Source: Mollicutes bacterium PWAP
GTDB taxonomy: Bacteria; Bacillota_I; Bacilli_A; Mycoplasmatales; Metamycoplasmataceae
DNA length: 25,573 nucleotides
Assembly (NCBI GenBank): GCA_019661745.1
Contig: JAIFTM010000060.1
Span: 1-25,573, forward strand
Direction of reading: 5' to 3'
A model generated the notes under the pieces. The model did no database searches, was not told where the DNA came from, and saw only the letters and a list, made by a program, of their open reading frames with translations. Position numbers and translations under genes: made by a program. Positions 8,910 through 17,806 of the stretch are shown here, in pieces (positions within the stretch are counted from its first letter, which is position 1; every line of letters begins with the position of its first letter).

Positions 8910-8928
8910 ATTATACTTTTGTATTATA
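8910..8928 (-). promoter_or_regulatory. Two -10 boxes of rpmE
   Basis: Two perfect TATAAT boxes at 8923-8928 and 8910-8915. The proximal one would start transcription close to base 1 of the leader hairpin. Confidence 0.6.
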
Positions 8929-9007
8929 TAAGAAATTAATTTATTATAATGAATTAAATATTTAAATTATTCATTTTCAAAATTATAAATTTATTAAAAA
9001 TAAAAAT

Positions 9008-9226
9008 TTAATTCATATTATTAAAAATTTTTTTTAATTTGGCAATTCCTTTTTGTACGGCATCATAAGAAGCTTGCCTTGAAGTTGCCATAATATCAGC
9101 TATTTCTCTATAAGAAATATCTTCAATTAAATGTAAGTGTATCGCTTGCTTTTGAGTTTGCGTTAAAAAATTATGATAATTTTCAAAAAGAATGATAATT
9201 TTTTCTCTTTCTTCTAAATTATCCAT
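9008..9226 (-). CDS. ylxM: YlxM/P13-type helix-turn-helix protein
   Basis: 72 residues (UPF0122 family), with a sigma-region-4-like helix-turn-helix: LTQTQKQAIHLHLIEDISYREIADIM, then the recognition helix TSRQASYDAVQKGIAKLKKI. YlxM is usually encoded beside ffh or ftsY and is thought to modulate the signal recognition particle system. Here the start overlaps the ftsY stop by 8 nt (ATGGATAA), so it is translationally coupled to the SRP receptor. It is shorter at the C-terminus than Firmicute YlxM (about 105-110 residues). Confidence 0.88.
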   Translation of the reverse strand: MDNLEEREKIIILFENYHNFLTQTQKQAIHLHLIEDISYREIADIMATSRQASYDAVQKGIAKLKKIFNNMN

Positions 9227-10358
9227 TTAATCCTTTTGTAAATCCATAAATAAATATTTCTAAATCAAACTCTTGTAAATCTTCAATAGTTTCTCCTAAA
9301 CCAATTAATTTAACATCTAAATCAAGTTTATCTTTAATATTAAATACAATACCACCTTTACTAGTTCCATCCATTTTTGTAAGAACAATTCCAGTAATTG
9401 GAGTTACTTCTTTAAATTTTTCAGCTTGTGAAACGCCATTTTGTCCTGTTGTAGAATCTAAAACTAAAAATACTTCATGAGGGCCATCAGGAACTTCTCT
9501 TTTAATTATTTTAGACATTTTAGCTAGTTCATTCATTAAATTAACTTTATTTTGTAGTCTACCCGCTGTATCAATTATTAATAAATCATATTTTTCATTT
9601 TTAGCTTTTTTAACAGCATCAAAAACAACAGAAGAAGGATCGGCTCCTTCGATAGATGGCTTAACTATATCTACACCAACTCTTTCAGATCAAACTTCTA
9701 ATTGTTCAACAGCTCCAGCACGAAAAGTATCTCCTGCAGCAATAAGAACTTTTTTTCCTTCTTTTTTATAATTATTAGAAATTTTAGCAATTGAAGTTGT
9801 TTTACCTGCCCCATTAACACCAACCATCATAAATATGTTTAATCTATTTTCTTTATAATTAATTGTAGTATCAACAATATTTCTATTTGCATAAAGATTA
9901 AAAAGCATTTCAGAAATAATTTCACCAATAAGTTTTGGGTCAGTAACATTTTCTTTTTTAACTTCAACCTTAATAGAATCAACAATATCTTCAACTAAAT
10001 TCATTGAAATATCACTCATAATTAAAACGTCTTCTAAATCTTCAAAGAAATCATCATCTATAGTATTATGACGAGATTGTATAACTTTAATTCTTTCAGA
10101 AAAACTAGAACCGCTTTTATCTAATCCTGCAACATATTTATTAATTTTATTTTCTTTAATTCTGCGTTTTGTTTTTTCTTTAGAAATCTTTTTATCTGTT
10201 TTTATTGTTATTTTATCTGTTTTTTTTGTAATTGTTTTTTTTAATTTTTTAGAAAAAACTTTATTTTCTTTTTCAGCTTTAGCTTCAGATTTAAGTTTGT
10301 CTTTTTTTTCAATATTAATATTGAATATTTTGTCTTTTAATTTATTTCAAAATCCCAT
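9219..10358 (-). CDS. ftsY: Signal recognition particle receptor FtsY
   Basis: GTPase that docks ribosome-SRP complexes at the membrane for co-translational insertion. 379 residues. The N-terminal ~80 residues are very Lys-rich (the membrane-associating A region). The N domain follows ([26 protein letters not shown]), then the G domain with the P-loop [41 protein letters not shown] and [10 protein letters not shown]. The MGFWNKLK start contains an in-frame TGA. ATG 10358 is chosen because a canonical promoter sits 9 nt upstream; there is no ribosome site. ylxM follows with an 8-nt overlap. Confidence 0.96.
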
Positions 10359-10367
10359 ATTAATTTA

Positions 10368-10396
10368 ATTATAAAGATAAAAAAATAGTAATGCAA
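10368..10396 (-). promoter_or_regulatory. Promoter of ftsY-ylxM, overlapping the upstream terminator
   Basis: -35 TTGCAT (10391-10396), exactly 17 nt, -10 TATAAT (10368-10373), then 9 nt to the ATG. The -35 box lies in the loop and 3' arm of the terminator of the preceding gene. Confidence 0.8.
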
Positions 10397-10403
10397 GATT
10401 ACT
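10379..10403 (-). terminator. Terminator of the YihY-like gene
   Basis: AGTAAT pairs with ATTACT around the loop CTTGC, followed by a T7 run. The TAA stop of the gene (10399-10401) is within the 5' arm. Confidence 0.8.
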
Positions 10404-11520
10404 TTTTAGAAAAGGATCATTTATCTTTGGGATTATCATCAACATAAGCTCTATAATATGCTGCATTAACAGTTATTCCAATGTATATAAAGTAAGAATT
10501 TAAAAGTGAGAACATACCAATAAACATAACGACCCCAAATGTAGCATACTGACCATAATTAAAGAAGTTGGAAGTAAAGCCTAAAATAATAATTAATATT
10601 GTGGCCGGAAATGTGACAATCATAGCTCCTTGAAAAATATATTTAAATTGAATTTTAAATCTTGGACTAAATTTAAATAATAGTAAATTAATTATAAAAA
10701 TTCAAAATAAAGAAATAAAAGAAAATGTCAACATTTCTAAAGAAGTTGTTGTAGTATTGGAGAATTTAGCTAATTCAATTCATTTATCAAATCCAGCAAT
10801 AATACCTACAAAAATGAATAAAGATAAAGCAAAAGCAATGACCATAAACATTCCGCGAATTTTATTAATCCAATAACCCCCAACATATTTATGTTTAAAA
10901 ATATAACTTTGAGTAAATACTAATTTACTCATACCGCCCGAAGATATTCAAGTAGATGATAGGAGTATTAATATTAATCCAACTATACCACCAATATTTG
11001 CTTTTATTCCAGAATTAGTAACTGAAGAAAGTTGTTTTATTAAGTCATTAAATCCGGGTATAACACGTCCTAAACTGTGGGCGACAAATCCAGGATCATT
11101 AATAGAACCATTTTTATTTAGAGATGCTCCAAAAAATTCAGCAATTTGAGGGATCTCAAACATAAGGAGTAAAAAGGAAAGAATAGGCATAAAAGCCATT
11201 ACAAAATAAAAAGAAATACTTGAAGGTATATATATTAAAGAAGCAGAAATAATACTTTCATATACTTCGTCAATAAGTTTATAGCCTCTACCTTTATCTT
11301 TTCATTTTTTAGGCTTGGTCACCAATCTTAATGCCATATAAATAATAAATTTTAATAACTTTTCCATAAATGAAACTTTTTTACCACTAGAAAATATTGT
11401 TTTAGAAAGTCAATGTTTTCCTTCTATTTGAGAAACATAATTAGGATCATTAATTAAAGATATTGTTGAGTTTTTTTCTTTAATTTCTTCTTTTTTATCT
11501 AAATATTTTTTTTTGCTCAT
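10399..11520 (-). CDS. YihY/BrkB family integral membrane protein
   Basis: 373 residues with about six membrane helices after a charged N-terminal tail of about 90 residues. Family features: SASLIYIPSSISFYFVMAFMPILSFLL near the first helix, a loop of about 40 residues, then LILILLSSTWISSGGMSKLVFTQSYIF, and later helices ending in a YFIYIGITVNAAYYR-type segment. The family (UPF0761, once called RNase BN) has no settled biochemical function; a transport or envelope role is assumed. UGA Trp codons join the segments. It is transcribed alone: its promoter lies at 11527-11554, a terminator encloses the stop, and the ATG is 6 nt after the -10 box with no ribosome site. Confidence 0.88.
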
Positions 11521-11526
11521 GCTTAC

Positions 11527-11554
11527 ATTATAAAATAGAATAAAAAAAAGACAA
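11527..11554 (-). promoter_or_regulatory. Promoter of the YihY-like gene (leaderless)
   Basis: -35 TTGTCT (11549-11554), 16 nt, -10 TATAAT (11527-11532), then GTAAGC and ATG. Transcription should begin at the start codon. The -35 overlaps the 3' arm of the gatB terminator. Confidence 0.75.
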
Positions 11555-11575
11555 TTTTTATAAATTTAAAGTCTT
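11542..11575 (-). terminator. Terminator of the ligA-gatCAB operon
   Basis: AAGAC pairs with GTCTT, with an inner AATTT/AAATT, followed by a T8 run. The gatB stop codon (11558-11560) is inside the hairpin. Confidence 0.7.
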
Positions 11576-12970
11576 ATTTATTATTTTATTTATTATTTCA
11601 GGATTTCCATTTCCTTTTGAAATTTTCATAACTTGACCAGAAATAAATTTACTTAATCTTTCTGGTCTTTCTTTATTTTTAGAAATAAATTCAGAATTAT
11701 TTTCAATAGTTTCATTAATTCATTCTTTAATTAATTTTTCATCATTAATTATTTTCAAATTGTTTTCATTAATAATTTCATTAGTTGTTTTTTTGCCATT
11801 AAATAATATGGGAACAATTTGTTTTATATGCTTACCACTAATTATTTTATGTTTTTGTTTGTCTAAAATAGTAATTATTTCTTTTGAATCAAAAGGAATA
11901 TCTTTAAAAGAAATATTTTTTTTGTTAGTAAAAGCAACAATTTCTGAAAAGAATATAGATTGTTTCTTTTTAGAATCTGAAAAATCTATATCATCAAAAA
12001 ATTTAAGTTTTTCTTTATCATTAATTAATTGATTTATATTTTCAATTGAAACACCTTGATCAATCAATCTTTTTTTTGTTTCTCATGGAAGCTCAGGTAA
12101 AACTAGTTTTTCAATAAAATTATTTCCTAAATTAATAGGAGGTATATTTGTTTCAGGAAAATATTTATAATCAATCGCATCACTTTTTTTTCTCATCACA
12201 ACATTTTTATTATTGGAATCATCATAACGTTTAGTTACTTGATCAACATTCAAACCCATGTTATATTTATTAATTTGATCAGAAACTTCCATTTCAACCG
12301 CTTTAACAACATTACTTGTGGAATTCATATTTTTAATTTCAACTTTATTTAATAAATTTTTGAAACCGAAAGGTCTTACTGATATATTAATATCTGCTCT
12401 AAGAGAGCCCTCTTCCATTTTGGCATCAGAAATATTAAGTCTTTTCACTAAAGATTGAATAGTTTCAATGTAGGCTTTTGCTTCTTCGCCACTTCTAATA
12501 ACAGGTTCAGTAACAATTTCAACTAAAGGGACCCCGCTACGATTGTAGTTCAACTTTGTAATGTTATTTTCATGAATACTTTTGGCAGTGTCTTCCTCCA
12601 TATGAATTCTTTCAATTGAAATTTCTTTTTTTTCTCCAGAAATTTCAATAGGAATAGAACCATTTTTACCTATTGGATGAAATTGTTGCGTAATTTGAAA
12701 TCCTTTAACAAGATCTGGATAAAAATAATTTTTTCTATCATACCTTACTAAAGTATCAATTTGCATTTTTAAAGCCTTTGCTAGTAAAGCACTTTTTGTA
12801 ATAACTTCCATATTAGGTAAAGGCAATGAACCCGGATAACCTAAATCATTTATAAAAATATTAGTATTTTCTTCAGAATCATAATAATTTTTTGAAGGAG
12901 AAAAAGCTTTTGTTTTAGAATTTAATTCAATATGAATCTCAACCCCAATTATTGTTTCATAATTATTCAT
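11558..12970 (-). CDS. gatB: Asp-tRNA(Asn)/Glu-tRNA(Gln) amidotransferase subunit B
   Basis: The tRNA-binding and kinase-like subunit of GatCAB, which makes Gln-tRNA(Gln) and/or Asn-tRNA(Asn) from mischarged precursors. 470 residues, normal length. Motifs: GVEIHIELNSKTKAFS at the N-terminus, DLGYPGSLPLPN, KNYFYPDLVKGFQITQQ, ERIHMEEDTAKS, NYNRSGVPLVEIVTEP, MEEGSLRADINIS, VEIKNMNS, DYKYFPE. The C-terminal ~150 residues are the helical YqeY-like tRNA-binding domain ending in VMKISKGNGNPE. An in-frame TGA follows LPELP. The start overlaps the gatA stop by 8 nt (ATGAATAA). Confidence 0.96.
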
Positions 12971-14237
12971 TTTTCTCTCCTAAATCTTCAAAGTATTTAG
13001 CAATTGATAATAATTTTTTATCATCATAAATTTTTGAATCAATTGATAATCCAAAAGGCATTTCTTTTTCTTTAGAAAAGGGAATTGAAATTGAAGGATT
13101 ACCAACCAAATTAGAGTAAGATAATATTGAGTTTAGTATATTATCTTCTTCTATTTCATCCAACTTGGGAGCAATTGTAGATGATAAATAAATCATTACA
13201 TCAAATTGTTCTAAAATTTCATTAAATGTATTTTTTATAATTCTTCTTATTTTAGACGCCTTCAAAAACATATCATTTATATTTTCATTATTTAAGAAAA
13301 AATTACCTAAAGCAAATCTTCTTTTGACCATTTTTCCAAGTTTATCATTTCTTGTATTTTTTATAATATCAACATAATCATTGCCTTCAGAACGATTTCC
13401 AAAATGTATACCAGTAAGATTTGAATTAGTAGATGATGCTTCGGCGAAAGAAATAATTCAATATACAGGTAAAATTAATTCAAGAATATCTTTATTTAAT
13501 GAAATTTTAGAAACTTCAACTCCATCATTAGTAAGTTTGTTTATTAAATTTTCAAAGTCATCATTTTGCTTTTTAGAATAATCTTTATGAATATCTAAAA
13601 CAGCTACTTTTTTAGGTTTTATTGTTTCATTTAAGGGTTTTATAACTTCTTTTGTAGTTAAATCATATTTACTTTTACCAAATAAAATTTTTGATATTTC
13701 TATTGAATCAGAAACATTATTAGTAAAATAACCAACTGTATCTAAAGATTGTGAATAAGAGAACATTCCAAATCTACTTATAGAACCATAACTTGGTTTA
13801 AACCCAACCTTACCAACAAAAGAAGCGGGACGACGAACTGAATCGCCCGTATCACTACCAATAGAGGCAAAGATATTATTATCAATTGATGCCGCAGAAC
13901 CGCTACTACTTCCTCCAACTATTCTATCTTTATTTAAAGGATTATAAACATGTCCAAATGCACTTAAACTACCAGTTCCACCCATTCCTAATTCATCAAG
14001 ATTAGTTTTTGCTAAAATGGCAATATTATTTTCTTTTATTTTTTTAACAACATCCGCATCATAACCAGGTTGAAAATTTTTTAATAACATACTTCCTGAA
14101 GTTGTTGGGGCATCTTTTGTTGCAAAATTGTCTTTAATAGTAACAGCTTTTTCTGTTTCTTCAACAAAATCATAAACATGTAAAAAAGCATTTAAATTAT
14201 TTTTTTTGTATTTTTTAATTATTTCTTTATTAGTCAT
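12963..14237 (-). CDS. gatA: Asp-tRNA(Asn)/Glu-tRNA(Gln) amidotransferase subunit A
   Basis: Glutaminase subunit of the amidase-signature family, supplying ammonia to GatB. The Ser-cisSer-Lys triad is visible: Lys35 in TIKDNF, the GGSSSGSA loop at 108-115, and Ser133 in GSDTGDSVRRPASF. The usual GSDTGGS is GSDTGDS here (Asp132), a change I believe also occurs in other mycoplasma GatA proteins. 424 residues against about 485 in Firmicutes; the missing part is N-terminal, before the Lys motif. One in-frame TGA (after LPVY) must be Trp. It overlaps gatC by 8 nt upstream and gatB by 8 nt downstream. Confidence 0.95.
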
Positions 14238-14529
14238 TAGACACTACCTTTGTTATTGTAATGAAATTATTTTTTTTTGAAGGTGCATTTTTTAAAATAA
14301 TTTCTCTATCAATATTTTCAATTTCATTTCCATTTCTAATATTTTCAATAGGAGTTTCATCCACAAAAAACATGGGTTCAACATTTTTGGTATTTATTTT
14401 TTTTACCCTATCAAAGTGTTTTAGTATTATTTCTATTTCCATTTCTAGTTCTTCTATCGTTTCGGGATCTAAAGAAATCATTATTTTTTTTGCATCATTA
14501 ATTATTTTTAAAACTACTTCTTTTTTCAT
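14230..14529 (-). CDS. gatC: Asp-tRNA(Asn)/Glu-tRNA(Gln) amidotransferase subunit C
   Basis: 99 residues. GatC wraps around and stabilises the GatA-GatB interface. The helical N-terminus (LDPETIEELEMEIEIILKHFDRVKKI), NVEPMFF and the C-terminal ILKNAPSKKNNFITITKVV are typical of the family. ATG shares one base with the ligA stop (TAATG), so the operon is ligA-gatC-gatA-gatB, all coupled by overlaps. Confidence 0.93.
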   Translation of the reverse strand: MKKEVVLKIINDAKKIMISLDPETIEELEMEIEIILKHFDRVKKINTKNVEPMFFVDETPIENIRNGNEIENIDREIILKNAPSKKNNFITITKVVSND

Positions 14530-16499
14530 TACTTACCTACCATTTCTTTTAAAGTTAATTCATCAAGTATATCAATACCTAATTTTTCAGCTTTTATTTT
14601 TTTTGTTCCAGGGTTTTCTCCCGCTAGAATAAAAGTTGTATTTTTAGAAACTGAACTAGAAACATTTCCTCCATTAGATTCAATAAAATCTTTATAAAAA
14701 GTTCTACTTTTATTTAAAGTTCCAGTTATAACAAAAATTTTTCCTTCTAAAATATTAGAAAAAATAACCGAATTATCTTTCATATTAATTCCTATTTCAA
14801 TAAATCTATCAATCATTTTATTATTTTCGTCATTTTTAAAATATTCAATAATACTTTTAGAAACCGAATCTCCAAAATCTCTAATAGAAATAAGTTCTTC
14901 ATATTTTAAGTTTCTAATTGTTTCTAAATTTACAAATCTTTTGGATAATATTTTAGAAGTTTTTAATCCTAAATGTCTTATTCCCAATCCAAAAATAAAT
15001 CTATAAAATTCATTAGATTTAGAATTTTCAATTGAATTTAAAATTTTGTTTACACTTTTATTTTTGAAACCCTTTAGCAAAACAATTTTGTCTTTAAAAT
15101 TTTTCAATTGATAAATTGAATATAAATCTGTTAAAAATCCTAAACTAATAAATTTTCTAATTTGTTCAATTGAAAGTCCAATTATATTTTTTGCATTACG
15201 ACCTACAAAGTGTGAAAGTTTTTGAACATTAATTTCTTTACAATTTTCATTTATACAATACTGATCTACTTCATTAGGGAATCTAATTAAAGTTTGAGAA
15301 CATGAAACACACTCATAATCTTCTATTCATTTAATATTATTTATTTTTTTATGAATTGAAACAACTTTAGGAATGATTTCAGCAGCTTTTTTAATAACAA
15401 CTTTATCTCCTACGGCAAGATTTAATTCTCTAATATAATCTGCATTATGTAATGTTGCTGCCCTAACTAAAGTGCCTGCAATTCTTGTAGTCTCTAAAAC
15501 AGCATTATATGTAACGCGGCCTGTTCTGCCAATTGTTTGTATAATATCTTTTAAAATTGTAACCGCAGTTTCTTCGGCAAATTTATATGCTATCATGAAT
15601 CTAGGAAATTTAACTGTATATCCAATATCTTCTCAAAGATTAATATCATCAACTTTAATAACAGCGCCATCAATTGGATAATTTAAATCTTTTTTAGATT
15701 CTTCAAAAAATTTTACTATTGAAAATGCTTCTTCAATATTTAAAACTAGCTTTATTCTTTCATTAACTCTAAATCCTAAATTTTTAATAAAGTCTAAAGA
15801 ATCTGAATGACTTGAAATATTATGATTTTCAGGATCTACAAGGTGATAGAAAAAAGTTGAAACTTTTCTTTGTTTCATTATTTTAGAATCTAGTTGTCTA
15901 ATAGTTCCGGCAGTAAGATTTCTACTATTGGCATATTTTTTTTCTGAAATTGAATTTATTCTTTTAAATTCTTCATCATACATAAAAATTTCTCCACGAA
16001 CTTCTAAATCTTGAAAATATTTAATTCTTTTAGGGACATCTAAAATGCCAATGACATTATTAGTTACATCTTCACCAATAGTTCCATCCCCTCTTGTAAC
16101 GGCTTTATTTAAAATACCATTTTTATAAATTAATGAAATACTAATACCATCTATTTTTTCTTCAATAGTAAATTTAAAATCTATTGAAATTCCTAGTGTA
16201 TTATTTATTCTTTTATTAAATTCTAAAAGATCATTCTTATTAAACGCATTATCAAGAGAAAGCACATTAGAACTATGTTTTACTTTTGTGAATTTATTAT
16301 TAATGCCTCAACCAATTTTTTGAGTGATAGTTTCTTTTAGAACTAATTCTGGATAATCAGATTCCAAGGAAACTAATTCAATATAGTGACCATCATAAAC
16401 TGCATCAGAAACAGAAGGGGAATCATTTTCATAGTATTCAATAGCCCAATTTTTTAATTTTTTATTTAGTTCTTCCATTTTGTTTATGATATTTTTCAT
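14529..16499 (-). CDS. ligA: NAD-dependent DNA ligase
   Basis: Seals nicks in replication and repair using NAD+. 656 residues. Domains in order: Ia ([18 protein letters not shown]), adenylation with MLSLDNAF and the nucleophile Lys115 in [33 protein letters not shown], then the OB fold, a Cys4 zinc finger (CVSC ... CINENC), helix-hairpin-helix repeats and a C-terminal BRCT domain ([19 protein letters not shown]). Several TGA codons are Trp. The start is ATG 16499: a TATAAT lies 10 nt upstream and there is no ribosome site, so the mRNA leader is only a few bases. First gene of the ligA-gatCAB operon. Confidence 0.96.
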
Positions 16500-16509
16500 T
16501 ATTATTTAA

Positions 16510-16515
16510 ATTATA
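16510..16515 (-). promoter_or_regulatory. -10 box of the ligA-gatCAB operon
   Basis: TATAAT, 10 nt before the ligA ATG, in the 47-nt gap after the upstream terminator. No convincing -35. Confidence 0.55.
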
Positions 16516-16539
16516 TTTAAATATAGAAATAACAAATAT

Positions 16540-16564
16540 AAAAAAGAAAGTAATTTTTACTTTC
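16540..16564 (-). terminator. Terminator of the alaS-ruvX-pseudouridine synthase operon
   Basis: GAAAGTAA pairs with TTACTTTC (8 bp, 3-base loop), followed by T6. The stop codon TAA (16557-16559) lies at the end of the 5' arm. Confidence 0.85.
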
Positions 16565-17390
16565 ATTTGGGAAAAGAAATGAATTCTTGACCATTTAAAT
16601 AATTTAGTTCTTTTTCTAAACCATTTAAAGTTAAGTTCATTGCATGTAAAAAAACTCTTGATTCAGGTTTTCCTCCATACTTTCTATCTCCATAAATAGG
16701 AAATCCAAGTTTAGATAAACTTACTCTAATTTGATGCTTTCTACCTGTTTTTATTTCAGCAGAAATGTTATTTCCATTAACAGTAAAAATACTGTGAGAA
16801 ACCTTGCCACCTTTTTTAACAACTACTTGTCTTTGTAAATCTTCATCGTGATCAATTCTAAATTTAGTTTCAATAGATTCTGGAAGATCACTTTTTAAGG
16901 TATAAATTTTTTTAAAACTATTATTAGAAACATTTAATTGTGTTAATGATTCATAAGTTTTAGCATAAAGCATTATTCCACTTGTAACCTTATCAAGTCT
17001 ACCAACATGAGAAGGAATAAAACTATCTTTAGGTTTAAAATTTAAATATGTTAATACTTGATTATCTAAACATGTTTCTGAACCATGAACTTCAACTCAT
17101 GGTTTTTTTTCTACAATTAAAATATGTTTGTCTTCATAAATGACAGCAAATTCAATAGGGACTTTAACAATTTCTTTTTCTTTGGCAAAATCATAAACAC
17201 CATAAACATCTATTACATCCCCTATTTTTATAACCAATTGTTTTTCATTAGTTCTTTTTCCATTTACTTTAATATCTTTTTTTCTAAATAGTTTTTCTAC
17301 TCTACTTTTAGGTAAATTATTCATCATTCTTTGGATGAATTTTAATAGTGTTCTACCACTATCATTTCTTGTAGCTTTAAATGTTTTCAT
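16557..17390 (-). CDS. RluA-family pseudouridine synthase
   Basis: Converts uridines in rRNA (RluC/RluD-type targets) to pseudouridine. 277 residues. An S4 RNA-binding domain lies at the N-terminus (LPKSRVEKLFRKKDIKVNGKR), then the RluA catalytic region with IYEDKHILIVEKKPW and the catalytic Asp in HVGRLDKVTSGIM, then AEIKTGRKHQIRVSL and the closing GDRKYGG region. ATG 17390 is chosen over 17402: it overlaps the ruvX stop in TAATG, has GAGG about 9 nt upstream, and gives the usual N-terminus. An in-frame TGA near the end adds Trp-Lys before TAA. Last gene of the alaS operon. RluC or RluD cannot be told apart by eye. Confidence 0.92.
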
Positions 17391-17806
17391 TATTTTCCTC
17401 ATTTAATATAGTCTTCCAAAATTAATTGAGCAGCAACCATATCTTTTTTCTTTCTAGCTTCTGGAACTTTATGTCCTAATTTTTGTAGGATTTCCATAGC
17501 TCTTTTTGTTGACATATTTTCATCGGCAAAAACAATTTTTATATTTGTTAAATTTTTCAAAACTTCAACAACTTCTTCAATATAAAAAGATGTTTCTGTT
17601 TTTTTCCCAGAAGGTAAGGTTGGCATACCCACAACAATCAAAATAATTTCATATTTTTTTAAATATCTTAAAATTTCTTGAATTAATTCACCATATTTAT
17701 ATTCTGGATAAAAGTAATTATCAATTCCCTGAACAGTAATATTTAGTTCGTCAGTAACTGCAAATCCACAACTTTTATGGCCAATATCTAATCCTAATTT
17801 TCTCAT
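17390..17806 (-). CDS. ruvX: RuvX/YqgF putative pre-16S rRNA nuclease (Holliday-junction resolvase fold)
   Basis: 138 residues with an RNase H-like fold. Motifs: [14 protein letters not shown] at the N-terminus (first acidic residue Asp7), VVGMPTLPSGKKTE, FADENMSTKRAMEIL and KDMVAAQLILEDYI near the end. The family is tied to 16S rRNA 5'-end processing and replaces the general YqgF name. The frame passes through TGA (Trp) after DYIK and ends with Gly-Lys and TAA at 17390. The start overlaps the alaS coding end by 13 nt. The alaS-ruvX neighbourhood is common in Firmicutes. Confidence 0.92.

Noticed and set aside
11760..12032. Plus-strand frames opposite gatB, gatA, gatC and ligA (also 13381-13581, 14261-14632, 15472-15681)
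   Set aside because: All antisense to conserved, intact minus-strand genes with no initiation signals.
13839..13852. GSDTGDS instead of GSDTGGS in GatA as a loss of activity
   Set aside because: The catalytic Ser133 is kept, and I believe Asp at this position also occurs in other mycoplasma GatA proteins.
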